Shown here: positions 50,701-62,700 of the stretch, one piece after another
Numbering within the stretch: the stretch's first letter is position 1
Layout of the letters: the number at the start of each line of letters is the position of its first letter
NCBI GenBank assembly: GCA_030522415.1
Contig: CM060105.1
Location: 13,231,206-13,295,205 of the forward strand
DNA length: 64,000 bases
Origin: Channallabes apus
Taxonomy: Eukaryota > Chordata > Actinopteri > Siluriformes > Clariidae
Direction: 5' to 3'
Position numbers and translations under genes: made by a program
Notes under the pieces: model-generated
What the model was told of the DNA's origin: nothing
Seen by the model: only the letters and a program-made list of their open reading frames with translations
Databases searched by the model: none

Positions 50701-53700
50701 CTGCGTCATATAACGTCCGGAAGGCGGTGAAAGAGGCGAAGCAGCGCTACGGGAGAAAACTAGAGTCACAGCTTCAACAGAGTGACTCTAGGAGCCTGTG
50801 GCAGGGACTGAGAACAATAACGGATTATAAAGCACCAGCATCCGGTATGACGAACGCGGACGCGACTCTGGCAGACGAGCTGAACACATTCTATGCTCGC
50901 TTCGATGCTGCAGCTAAAGACGCCAGCGATGCTAATGCTAACGGCGCTAATGCTAGCGGCGCTAACGGCTGCAGACAGGAAGACACTGCCAGCACCGGGA
51001 ACGCGCTCATCATCTCCGAGCACGACGTGAGGAGAGCCTTCAAGAGAGTGAACACCAGGAAAGCAGCAGGACCAGACGGCATCTCAGGCCGTATCCTCAG
51101 AGCCTGCGCAGACCAGCTAGCACCTGTGTTCACTGAGATATTCAACATCTCTTTATCTCAGTCGGTGATCCCCACATGCTTCAAAGAGTCCATCATTGTT
51201 CCTGTTCCAAAGAAACCACATCCTGCTTCCCTCAATGACTATCGCCCTGTAGCCCTCACCTCAGTAGTGATGAAGTACTTTGAACGCCTGGTCAGAGACT
51301 TCATCATCTCTTCACTACCGGACACACTCGACCCACTACAGTTCGCTTATCGTCCGAACCGTTCCACAGACGATGCAATCTCATATCTCCTCCACACATC
51401 TCTCACCCACCTGGACACTAAGAGGGGAAATTATGTGAAAATGCTCTTCATCGACTACAGCTCTGCTTTTAATACCATAATTCCCTCCACACTCACCACC
51501 AAGCTGGAGCACCTGGGACTTAGCTCACCCATATGTCAGTGGATCTCCAACTTCCTAACTGGCAGACCACAGGCAGTAAAGATGGGCGGTCATGTCTCAG
51601 CCTCCCTCACACTCAGCACTGGAGCGCCCCAGGGTTCTGTTCTGAGCCCCCTGCTGTACTCTTTATACACCTATGACTGCATGGCCACTACCAACTCCAC
51701 CGCCGTCATCAAGTTTGCTGACGACACTGTCGTGGTGGGCCTGATCACGAACAACGATGAGTCGGCCTACCTGGAGGAGATTGGGAATCTGGAGAACTGG
51801 TGCCAGAGGAACAATCTCCTCCTGAACGTCAGTAAGACAAAGGAGCTGATAGTGGACTTTTGTACAAAGCAGGAGAGGACCTACCAGACCCCCGTCATCA
51901 ACAAGAGCCCAGTGGAGAGAGTGAACAGCTTCAGATACCTCGGTGTTCACATCACGCAGGACCTGTCATGGTCCTGTCACATCAACACCGTGGTGAAAAA
52001 GGCCCGGCAGCGTCTGTACCACCTCAGACGTTTGAGAGACTTCAGACTGCCCTCCAAGGTGCTCAGGAATTTCTACTCCTGCACCATAGAGAGCATCCTG
52101 TCGGGAAACATCTCGACCTGGTTTGGAAACAGCACCATGCAGGACAGACGAGCTCTACAGAGGGTGGTGCGTTCAGCTGAGCGCATCATCCGCACCAAGC
52201 TCCCTGACCTGCACTCAGTCTACACCAAGCGGTGCTGGACCAAGGCCAGGAAGATTGTGAAGGACCTCAGCCATCCCAACAATGGACTGTTCTCTCTGTT
52301 GCGGTCAGGAAAGCGCTTCCGCTCCCTGAAGGCCAACACAGAGAGACTGATGAGGAGCTTCTTCCCGCAGGCAATAAGGTCTCTCAACCATACCACATTC
52401 ACACCACAAACACAGAACTAATACAACCTGTTAACGTCAACGGACACTATGGACACTTTCATGCACATCTACCCTGACATAGGAACTCATATTTATGTTT
52501 ATGTTTACATTCTGGACCCCTGCACAAGTCACTTTAATAAGGCACCTTAGCACATGTTTCCATGCAAATTACTTGCACACCATACATCCTCCACCAAATT
52601 TCAATTTTAAAAGAAAATCTCTATTGTACAGTATATCTCTATTTTTATTTCCATTTTATGTACAGTATACTTTTATTTTTTATTTCTATTTTTATTCTAG
52701 TTAAGTTAAAATTTTCCTATTTCTTTATTCATATTTATTCCTTACTGTAAGATTTAATTCTCTTTTTAAGGTCACTGGCGGTCGTGTAAGCATTTCACTG
52801 CATATCGTACTGTGTATGACTGTGTATGTGACGAATAAAATTTGAATTTGAATTTGAATTTACAACACTGTAACTAATCATACAAACTGCAGCTGAGACA
52901 CAAACTAACTGCACTGTGTGAGCTGCAGGGTTTAAAAGCAGCAGTGACATTCTCAGAGATGAACATTAGTTCTGTTAGTGAGGATTATTTCACTACATCT
53001 GTGTCTATCTGCTATGCACAGGGTTGCTGTGTTAGTTTTGCTGATGTGGGGCTGCTATAATTAGGTATTTACCAGATGTGAGATATGTGTATAATAATAT
53101 CTGTCATGATCAGCAGCAGGTGATTTTCTACTAATATGGTGACCAACAGAAAATACATTGAGTATCAGATACGCTCTGTTTTAAAGTTATTGTTTATTAA
53201 TCTTGTCTGCTGAATTTAGACACACTGTGAGGTTAATACTGCTAACTGTAGCTTGTACTGGCTTTCAGTAGCAATAGACATGTTGTGTGTGTGGATATAA
53301 GAGAGTTATTTCACCATGATAGCCTTAATTTCACCTGTTTATTGATATAAAGTGATATTAGTCATATAAAATTAAAAACTGGACTGATATGGAGTTACAT
53401 CTTTCGACGATGGGTAGGTTAGTGGCTAATGGCTAACTAACCAGTTAGCCTTCTTTAACAATTAATTTTGGTTTTCCTTTTATGTAACTGAACATTCCCA
53501 ATATTACAGTCGACCAGTTGCTGCAGAAAAATCCCTTTTTCCGTATGTTATGTTCATTATAGTTCAGGTTCAAAAAGCAGGAAAAACGGCTGTGAAATGT
53601 CTTATAACATCCCCAACATAAGTGGGTTAAAATAGGGTTTATTTTTCCCAACCATTTTTGGTATCTGTGTACTGAATGGTTAGGACAATGCAGGTCACCA

Positions 53701-56700
53701 AAGGGTCGTTCCAGGGCAGTTTATTTAATAATTAGCACTCGGCCGGCAGGACAACTTGTATTTTTTCCTTGTAACTGTGAAAAGAACTTAAAATGGGCCG
53801 TCGTTTATAATCGTATGCATAAGTGTAGAACATCATTTTAATCTGTAAAGGGTCTACATTTATTTATGTACATTCACAATATCCATAAAACACTGTGCGT
53901 TTGTAAAATAAAGAAAATGAACAGGGTCGCTTTCAGCCATCTCAGTTTCCGCTCTGAAACGCTTCATTAAACTGAACTGAAACACCGTAAATACTGCACA
54001 CACAGACATGAGAAATATATCTATAGAAAGATTAAAGGATCAACTTTTAACACTTTTAAATGAAGCAAATTAAATCAAAAACAAATGTTCTCAGTTTATG
54101 TAATCTGTATAAATCCAATGAGAGGTACAGTCTGTCTATATGATAATGGCCTGAGACAGGACACGCCCACACGCTAGTCACAGGGAAACAGTCAGGGTAA
54201 TCTACATACAAGGCCATGCCCCCAACACATATGCACACAAACACACATACACACACAGATTCAGTGAGTTCTCTGAGCGTGTGTAAGGCGTCATGTGCTG
54301 TATGGGTTTCTGAAGCTCTACAGAATGTTCTGGACAGTGGGAGGAGTTTAGAAGTCTTATATAATCCTTATTCTGTTAATAGAAAACTGATACTTTATTT
54401 TTCCTTGTTTTGGTTTTGGCCAGCTTATATGTAAATAAAACACTGAGATAGTACACTTCTAACAATAACTAAAAGATTATACATTATAAGATAATTCGTT
54501 AAATGTCTTGGAGTCAGATATTAAAATCACAAAGTTAAAACACACATTTGACCTTCAGCTGACCGTGTACTCCATTGTGGTACTTGTTACTGTACAAAAG
54601 TCATCCTCGCTCTACAGCACTTATGTACATGTGTATAAGACTTTTACACAGTACTGTACAGTTTATTTACTGTAAAACTTTATTTAGTAATACATTATCA
54701 GTCAGTAATATTGTTTATTAAAGACATGAGTTTTGATTCTCCTCAAAAGTAACACTTTAGGCCTGAAATTAGTATAACTTAATGATTTAAATTAATGATT
54801 GTGTTTGTTTTTCACCCTGATTCAGACTTTTACTTCCTTGATTCTGCAGTAATATAAATCTATAGTGTTATATAAATGTCTAGTGTTATTAAACAAAGGT
54901 TATGGAGAAACATGATTATTCCCCCTGATAATCTCTTATTTTTTTTCTGATGACCTCTTATGATGATTAAAAATCTTGGAAAACGTTTTCCCTCGCCCGG
55001 ACGTGGGTCACCGGGGCCTCCCTCTGGAGCCAGGCCTGGAGGTGGGGCCCGATGGCGAGCACCTGGTGGTCGGGCCTGCACCCATGGGGCCCGGCCGGGC
55101 ACAGCCCGAAGAGGCAACGTGGGTCCCCCTTCCCATGGGCTCACCACCTGTAGGAGGGGCCAAAGAGGTTGGGTGCAGGGTGAGCTGGGCGGTAGCCGAA
55201 GACAGGGCCCTTGGCGGTCTGATCCTCGGCTGCAGAAGCTGGCTCTAGGGACGTGGAATGTCACCTCTCTGGCGGGGAAGGAGCCTGAGCTAGTGTGTGA
55301 GGTTGAGAAGTTCCGGCTAGATATAGTTGGACTCACCTCGACGCATGGCTTGGACTCTGGAACCAGTCTTCTTGAGAGGGGCTGGACTCTCTTCTACTCT
55401 GGAGTTGCCACCGGTGAGAGGCGACGAGCAGTTGTGGGCATACTTATTGCCCCCCGGCTCGGGGCCTGTACATTGGGGTTCACCGCAGTGGACGAGAGGG
55501 TGGCCTCCCTCCGCCTTTGGGTGGGGGGAAGGATCCTTACTGTTGTTTGCGCTTATGCGCCGAACAGCAGTTTGGAGTACCCGCCCTTTTTGGGGTCTCT
55601 GGAGGGGGCGCTAGAGAACGTCCCTCCTGGGGACTCCATCGTTCTGTTGGGGGACTTCAATGCTCACGTAGGCAATGACAGTGAGACCTGGAAGGGCGTG
55701 ATTGGGATGAACGCCCCCCCTGATCTGAACCAGAGCGGTGTTTTGTTGTTGGACTTCTGTGCTCGTCACGGATTGTCCATAACGAACACCATGTTCAGGC
55801 ATAAGGGTGTCCATATGTGCACCTGGCCTCAGATCGGGCCTTTTTGGCTGGTGGCACTCCGGAGGCAGTTGATAGGTACCGGCAGGCCAAGCGGAATGCA
55901 GCTTCGGTGGTTACTGAGGCAAAAACCCGGGCGTGGGAGGAGTTTGGGGAGGCCATGGAGAATGACTTCCAGATGGCTTCGAGGAGATTCTGGTCCACCA
56001 TCCGGCGTCTCAGGAGGGGAAAGCAGTGCACGGTCAACACAGTGTATAGTGGGGATGGTACGCTGCTGACCTCGACTCGGGACGTTGTGGGTCGGTGGGG
56101 GGAGTACTTCGAAGACCTCCTTAATTCCAGCAACATGCCTTCCGATGAGGAAGCAGAGTCTGGGGACATAGAGGTGGACTCTTCCATCTCTGGGGCCGAG
56201 GTCGCCGAGGTGATCAAAAGGCTCCGTGGTGGCGGGGCCCCGGCGGTGGATGAGATCCGCCCGGAGTTCCTCAAGGCTCTGGATGTTGTAGGGCTGTCAT
56301 GGTTGACACGTCTCTGCAACATTGCATGGACATCGGGGACAGTGCCTCTGGACTGGCAAACTGGGGTGGTGGTCCCCCTCTTCAAGAAGGGGGACCGGAG
56401 AGTGTGTTCCAACTACAGAGGGATCACACTTCTCAGCCTCCCCGGGAAAGTCTATTCAGGGGTCCTGGAAAGGAGGGTCCATCGGATAGTCGAACCTCGG
56501 ATTCAGGAGGAGCAGTGTGGTTTTCGTCCAGGTCGCGGAACAGTGGACCAGCTCTACACCCTTAGCAGGGTCCTGGAGGGGGCGTGGGAGTTTGCCTAAC
56601 CAGTCTACATGTGCTTTGTGGACTTGGAGAAGGCATTCGACCGTGTCCCTCGGGGAGTCCTGTGGGGGGTACTCCGGGAGTATGGGATATCGGATTCCCT

Positions 56701-59700
56701 GTTAAGGGCTGTCCGGTCCCTGTACGACCGGTGTCGGAGCTTGGTCCGCATTGCCGGTAGTAAGTCGGACCTGTTTCCGGTGAGAGTAGGACTCCGACAG
56801 GGCTGCCCTTTGTCACCGATCCTGTTCATAATTTTTATGGACAGGATTTCTAGGCGCAGCCAGGGCGTTGAGGGTGTACAGTTTGGTGGGCTCAGGATTG
56901 GGTCACTGCTTTTTGCAGATGACGTTGTTCTGTTGGCCTCATCATCCTGCGACCTACAGCTCTCACTGGATCGGTTCGCAGCCGAGTGTGAAGCGGCTGG
57001 GATGGGAATCAGCACCTCCAAATCTGAGGCCATGGTCCTCAGCCGGAAAAGGGTGGAGTGCCCTCTCAGGGTTGGGAGTGAGATCCTGCCCCAAGTGGAG
57101 GAGTTTAAGTATCTCGGGGTCTTGTTCACGAGTGAGGGTAAAATGGAACGGGAGATCGACAGGCGGATCGGCGCAGCGTCTGCAGTGATGCGGGCTCTGT
57201 ATCGGTCCGTCGTGGTGAAGAAGGAGCTGAGCCAAAAGGCAAAGCTCTCAATTTACCGGTCGATCTACGTTCCTACCCTCACCTATGGTCATGAGCTGTG
57301 GGTAGTGACCAAAAGAACAAGATCGCGAATACAAGCGGCCGAAATGAGTTTCCTCCGCAGGGTGTCTGGGCTCTCCCTTAGAGATAGGGTGAGAAGCTCG
57401 GTCATCCGGGAGGGGCTCAGAGTAGAGCCGCTGCTCCTCCGCATCGAGAGGAGCCAGATGATGTGGCTTGGGCATCTATTTAGGATGCCCCCTGGACGCC
57501 TCCCTTGTGAGGTGTTCCGGACACGCCCCACCGGAAAGAGACCCCGGGGAAGACCAAGGACACGCTGGAGGGACTATGTCTCTCGGCTGGCCTGGGAACG
57601 CCTTGGGATTCCCCCGGAAAAGCTGGAAGAAGTGGCCAGGGAGAGGGAAGTCTGGGCATCCCTGCTGAAGCTGCTGCCCCCGCGACCCGACCTCGGATAA
57701 GCGGAAGAAAATGGATGGATGGATTATTCCCCCTGTATAGTGCACTATAAGTCTGTTAGAGAAGCATTTTGTAGACTCACCATCTTTAAACTAAAATAAT
57801 AAACCAGGATGTAAATGTGTTGAAGTGTGTGTCATTGTGTCTCTACAGATTGGAGCACTGTGGTGTCTCAGGTGAAGGCTGTGCTGCTCTGACTTCAGCT
57901 CTGAGATCAAACCCCTCACACCTGAGACACCTGGATCTGTCCTGTAATAATCTAGTAGACTCAGGAGTGAAGTGTGTCTCTGCTGTACTGGAGAATCCTG
58001 ACTGTAAACTAGAGACACTGAGGTAAGATCATCTCTCTGAGAGTCACAATAAAAGCAGCAGTTAATAGTTTATACAGTGACTTAGTAACTGACATTTTTG
58101 TGCACAAATAAATTACTCACTGATGATGATAATAATAATAATAATAATAATAAAAAGCCAGGATGTAACGTTGAAGTGTGTGTTATTGTGTGATATGAAA
58201 AATTTAATCATTATTTAAAAACTGCATTTTCTATTTAATTTGGATATCTGTGTTTGTTTAATATTAAAATTTTATTTTCTGAATCATCTAAGTGTGACAA
58301 ATATACAAAAAAACATAAAAAGAAGGGACAAATAATTTAAAGCACTGTGAATAATAATCCAGGATGTAAATGTGTTGATGAAGTGTGTGTCATTGTGTCT
58401 CTGCAGGTTGGATCAGTGTGGTGTCTCAGATGAAGGCTGGGCTGCTCTGACTTCAGCTCTGAGATCAAACCCCTCACACCTGAGACACCTGGATCTGTCC
58501 TGTAATAATCTAGTAGACTCAGGAGTGAAGTGTGTCTCTGCTGTACTGGAGAATCCTGACTGTAAACTGGAAACACTGTGGTAAGATAAGCTCTCTGAGA
58601 GTCACATGACCTGCTCCTGGGTAAGAAAAACTAAAAAGACACAGTCTCTCTCCTCTGGATCAGGGCACCATCCAAGGGAGCATGTTATTTTATTGTTATT
58701 TTTATTTTGTGAAAAAATAACATGATCTCACACACCTGCTGCCCCATATAGGAGGAGAGAGCACCTATTCAGATCATGTTTTGGAAGGTTTCATTAAAAA
58801 AAATAAAAATAATAATATATACAGTTGTGTTCAATATAATAGCAGTCCAACATCAGTAACCAGATCAATAATTGTTTTTGGGAGAAATTATATTTCTTGA
58901 TGGTAAATATTTTACTTGTAGGTGTAGTGCAGTAATAGAAAACCAACAGACTCAACAGTCATGACTTGCACGCACCTGATTTTGTGTAATTGAATCATTA
59001 ATTGAAATGGGGTGTGTTTAAAATAATAGCAGTGTGGAGTTTAATTAAAGAGGTAAATTATTCTGTGAAAAACAGGCGTCAAACAAGTTCCCCTTATTTA
59101 AGGATAAATGCAGAAAAGGTTGTCCTGTGCATTTCTCTCTGAACATCAGAGTAAAGTGGGTCGTCTAGACATTGTTCAGAAGAACAGCGTACTTTAATTC
59201 AATAGCTGATTAGAGATGAAACATACATAGAAGTGCAGAAAATGGCTGCTCTGCTAAACTATCAAATGTTTTAAAATGGAAAACCAGAAAGAAAACAGAG
59301 AACTACCATTCGAATGGATCGAAGAATAACAAAATTGGAAAAGCCTCAGCCAATGATCAGTTCCAGCATGATCACAGAACATCTAAAGTTACCTGTTAGT
59401 GCTGTTACTATTAGAAGACGGCTATGTGAAGTCAAGCTATCAGCAAGAAGCCCCGCAAAGTCCCATTGTTGAAAATAGACATGTGCTGAAGAGGTTACAG
59501 TTCGCCAAAGAACACATTGACTGTCCTAAAGAGAAATGGTGCAATATTTAGTGGACTGATGAAAGTAAGATTGTTGTTTTTGGGTTTAGAGGCTGCAGAC
59601 AGTTTGTCATGTGACCCCCAAACACTGAATTCAAGCCACAGTACACTGTGAAGACGGTGAAGCATGGAGACACAAGCATTATGATATGGGGATGTAGCTT

Positions 59701-62700
59701 CTCGTACTGTGGTGTTGGGTCTATTTATCACATTTCAGGGATCATGGATCAATTTGAGTTCATCAGAATACATAAAGAGGTCATGTTTCCTCATGCAGAA
59801 GAGGAAATGCCCTTGAAATGGGTGTTTTAACAAGACAACGACCTCAAACACACCAGTAAACAAGCAGCATCTTGGTTCCAGACCAACAAGATTAACGTTA
59901 TGGAGAGTCCAGCCCGATCCCCAGACCTTAATCTAACAGAACAACTTGTGGCCTGACATTAAAAATACTGTTTCTGAGGCAAAACCAAGAAATGCAGAGG
60001 AATTGTGGCGTGTAGTACAATTGTACAGATGTGAAGCAGTTCTCAGAAACCTGGTTATACAACTAAATATTAGCTCAGAGAAAGATTCAACTTCAAGCAT
60101 TTTTGTTTAAACGGTAAATTCATCACTTTGTAAAGATGAATGATGACACTGCTATTTGTTTAACAGACTAATATTTGTTTTTCTTCACTTTCTGTAAACT
60201 AATTATACATTTAGCACATTTTTCTTCATGTTGTGATTCAGAATAGAATGTGCAGGGAGTCCAATGTGTTTATGTGATTTAAATTAAAAGTTATTATATG
60301 GATATGGAGCTTTACTCACTTTTTTCAACAAACTGCTATTATTTTGAACACAACTGTGTGTGTATATATATACTGTATATATACACACACAGTGCATCCG
60401 GAGAGTATTTTTCCACATTTTATGTCACAGCCTTATTCTAAAATGGATTAAATATTTTTTTTCCTCAGAATTATACACACAACACCCCATAATGAAAACA
60501 TGGAAAAAGTTTACTTGAGATTTTTGCTAATTTATAAAAAATAATAATAATTGAGAAAGCACATGTACATAAGTATTCAAAGCCTTTGCAAAATTGAGCT
60601 GAGACACATCCTGTTTCTTCTGATCATCCTTGAGATGTTTCTGCAGCTTAATTGGAGTCCACCTGTGGTAAATTCAGTTGATTGGACATGATTTGGAAAG
60701 GCACACACCTGTCTATATAAGATCCCACAGTTGACAGGTCATGTCAGAGCACAAACCAAGCATGAAGTCAAAGGAATTGTCTGTAGACCTCAGAGACAGG
60801 ATTGTCTTGAGGCACAAATCTGAGGAACGTTACAGAAAGATTTCTGCTGCTTTGAAGGTCCCGATGAGCACAGTTGCCTCCATCATCCGTAAGTGGAAGA
60901 AGTTTGAAACCAGCAGGACTCTTCCTAAAGCTGGCCGGCCATCTAAACTGAGCGATCGGGGGAGAAGGGCCTTAGTCAGGGAGGTGACCAAGAACCCGAT
61001 GGTCACTCTGTCAAAGGTTCTCTGTGGAGAACTTCTGTAAATTGTGTATTTATTTCTCTTCTGTTTATTCCTTTTTGTTTTGGAATAATAATAACTACAC
61101 TCTAAAAAATGCTGGGTTGTTTTTTCTACCCAAACGCTGGGTTGCCGCTGTTGGGTCATTTTTCTGGGTTATTTACAGAGAGTTGGGTAGTTTTTGTGTA
61201 ACCCAGCTGCTGGGTTGAAGTTTGCTTGGCTCCTCCCCCAAAGTTCACCGGTGGATTCAGCGGCTGTCACTCAGCTTCGTGTCTCTTGAGCTCCCACACC
61301 GCTGATGACGGTTCATCCTCCTCGGACATTTAAGGGGAAATGGCGTTAAATACAAGGTCATAGACATATAGACATGGGTGTTTTTTTCTTAAATTTTTTT
61401 TTTTAAACAGATTCACTGTAAAACACAAATAATAATAATAACCTATTTGTGAGGTAGAATTAACCCAACATTCCAGTTAAAATGAACCAACAAACCCCAA
61501 ACATATGGGTAGAACATTTGACCAATATACAGTATGTGGTAGAATTAACCCAGCATTATAGTTAAATATGACGTAGCATTTGGATTGAATATTTAACCCA
61601 TCTTGCTGGGTTAAACAAATAACCCATTTTGCTGGTTAAATTAACCCAGCATTTAGTTAGTCCTATATTAACCCAGCAGCTGGGTTAAAAACAACCCACA
61701 CTGGGTTGTTTTGAACCCAGCATTTTTTAGGGTGTACTTCTGTTAGAATGTGTGATGCATTAAGGGTGCATGATTGTATGATTACTTTCTGATGAGCAAA
61801 CCTAATTTTGTCTCTGTGTGTGTGTGAGAGAGAGAGATAGAGAGAGAGCGATATGGCCTTATACTTTAAATATTATCTGAACTTGTTCGCCATGAAATCT
61901 GGATTTCGTTGAAATTAAACCTGACCTCTGACATGCTAATGTAGAAGGCTAATACCTGCTGATTTTAAACATAACCTCTGACAAGTAAATATGAAAAGCC
62001 TCGGGTTGTACATGGATAGAAACCTCTGATCCAATGGAATAGGTGTTAAATAAATAGGTTATAAAAGCCTCTGACGTAGGAACATCAGCTTATAATACAA
62101 GTTTAACAAGAAGCTGCTTAAGACTGAACGTAAATAAAACATCAAGATATTACACTTCTAACAATAAAAGATTATAAAATTGAGAATTAAATGTTTTTGA
62201 AGTAAGACATTTAAATAACAAAGTTAAAGCTGACCTTGTACTCCATTGTGGTACTTGTTACTGTACAAAAGTCATCCTCGCTCTACAGCACTTATGTACA
62301 TGTGTATAAGACTTTTACACAGTACTGTACATTTTATTTACTGTAATATTTTATTTAGTAATAAATGATCAGTCAGTAATATTGTTTATTTAATATTGTT
62401 TTGATTCCCCTCAAAAGTAACACTTTAAGCCTGAAATTAGTTTTTCACCCTGATTCAGACTTTGACTTCCTTCATTCTGCAGTAATATAAATCTATAGTG
62501 TTATATAAATGTCTAGTGTTATTAAACAAAGGTTATGGAGAAGCAAGTTTATTGTCCCTGTATAGTGCACTATAAGTCTGTTAGAGAAGCATCTTCAAAA
62601 TAAAATATTAATCCAGGATGTAAATGTGTTGATGAAGTGTGTGTCATTGTGTCGCTGCAGGTTGTGTGAGTGTGGTCTCTCAGATGAAGGCTGTGCTGCT

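Noticed and set aside
54960..57745. Many overlapping open frames on both strands
   Set aside because: They are GC-rich shadow frames of one RTE-type LINE; only the plus-strand frames carry endonuclease and RT motifs.
61098..61734. Interstitial telomere repeats (TGGGTT runs)
   Set aside because: The hexamer is not TTAGGG, occurs in both orientations and is bounded by inverted termini with a TA duplication.
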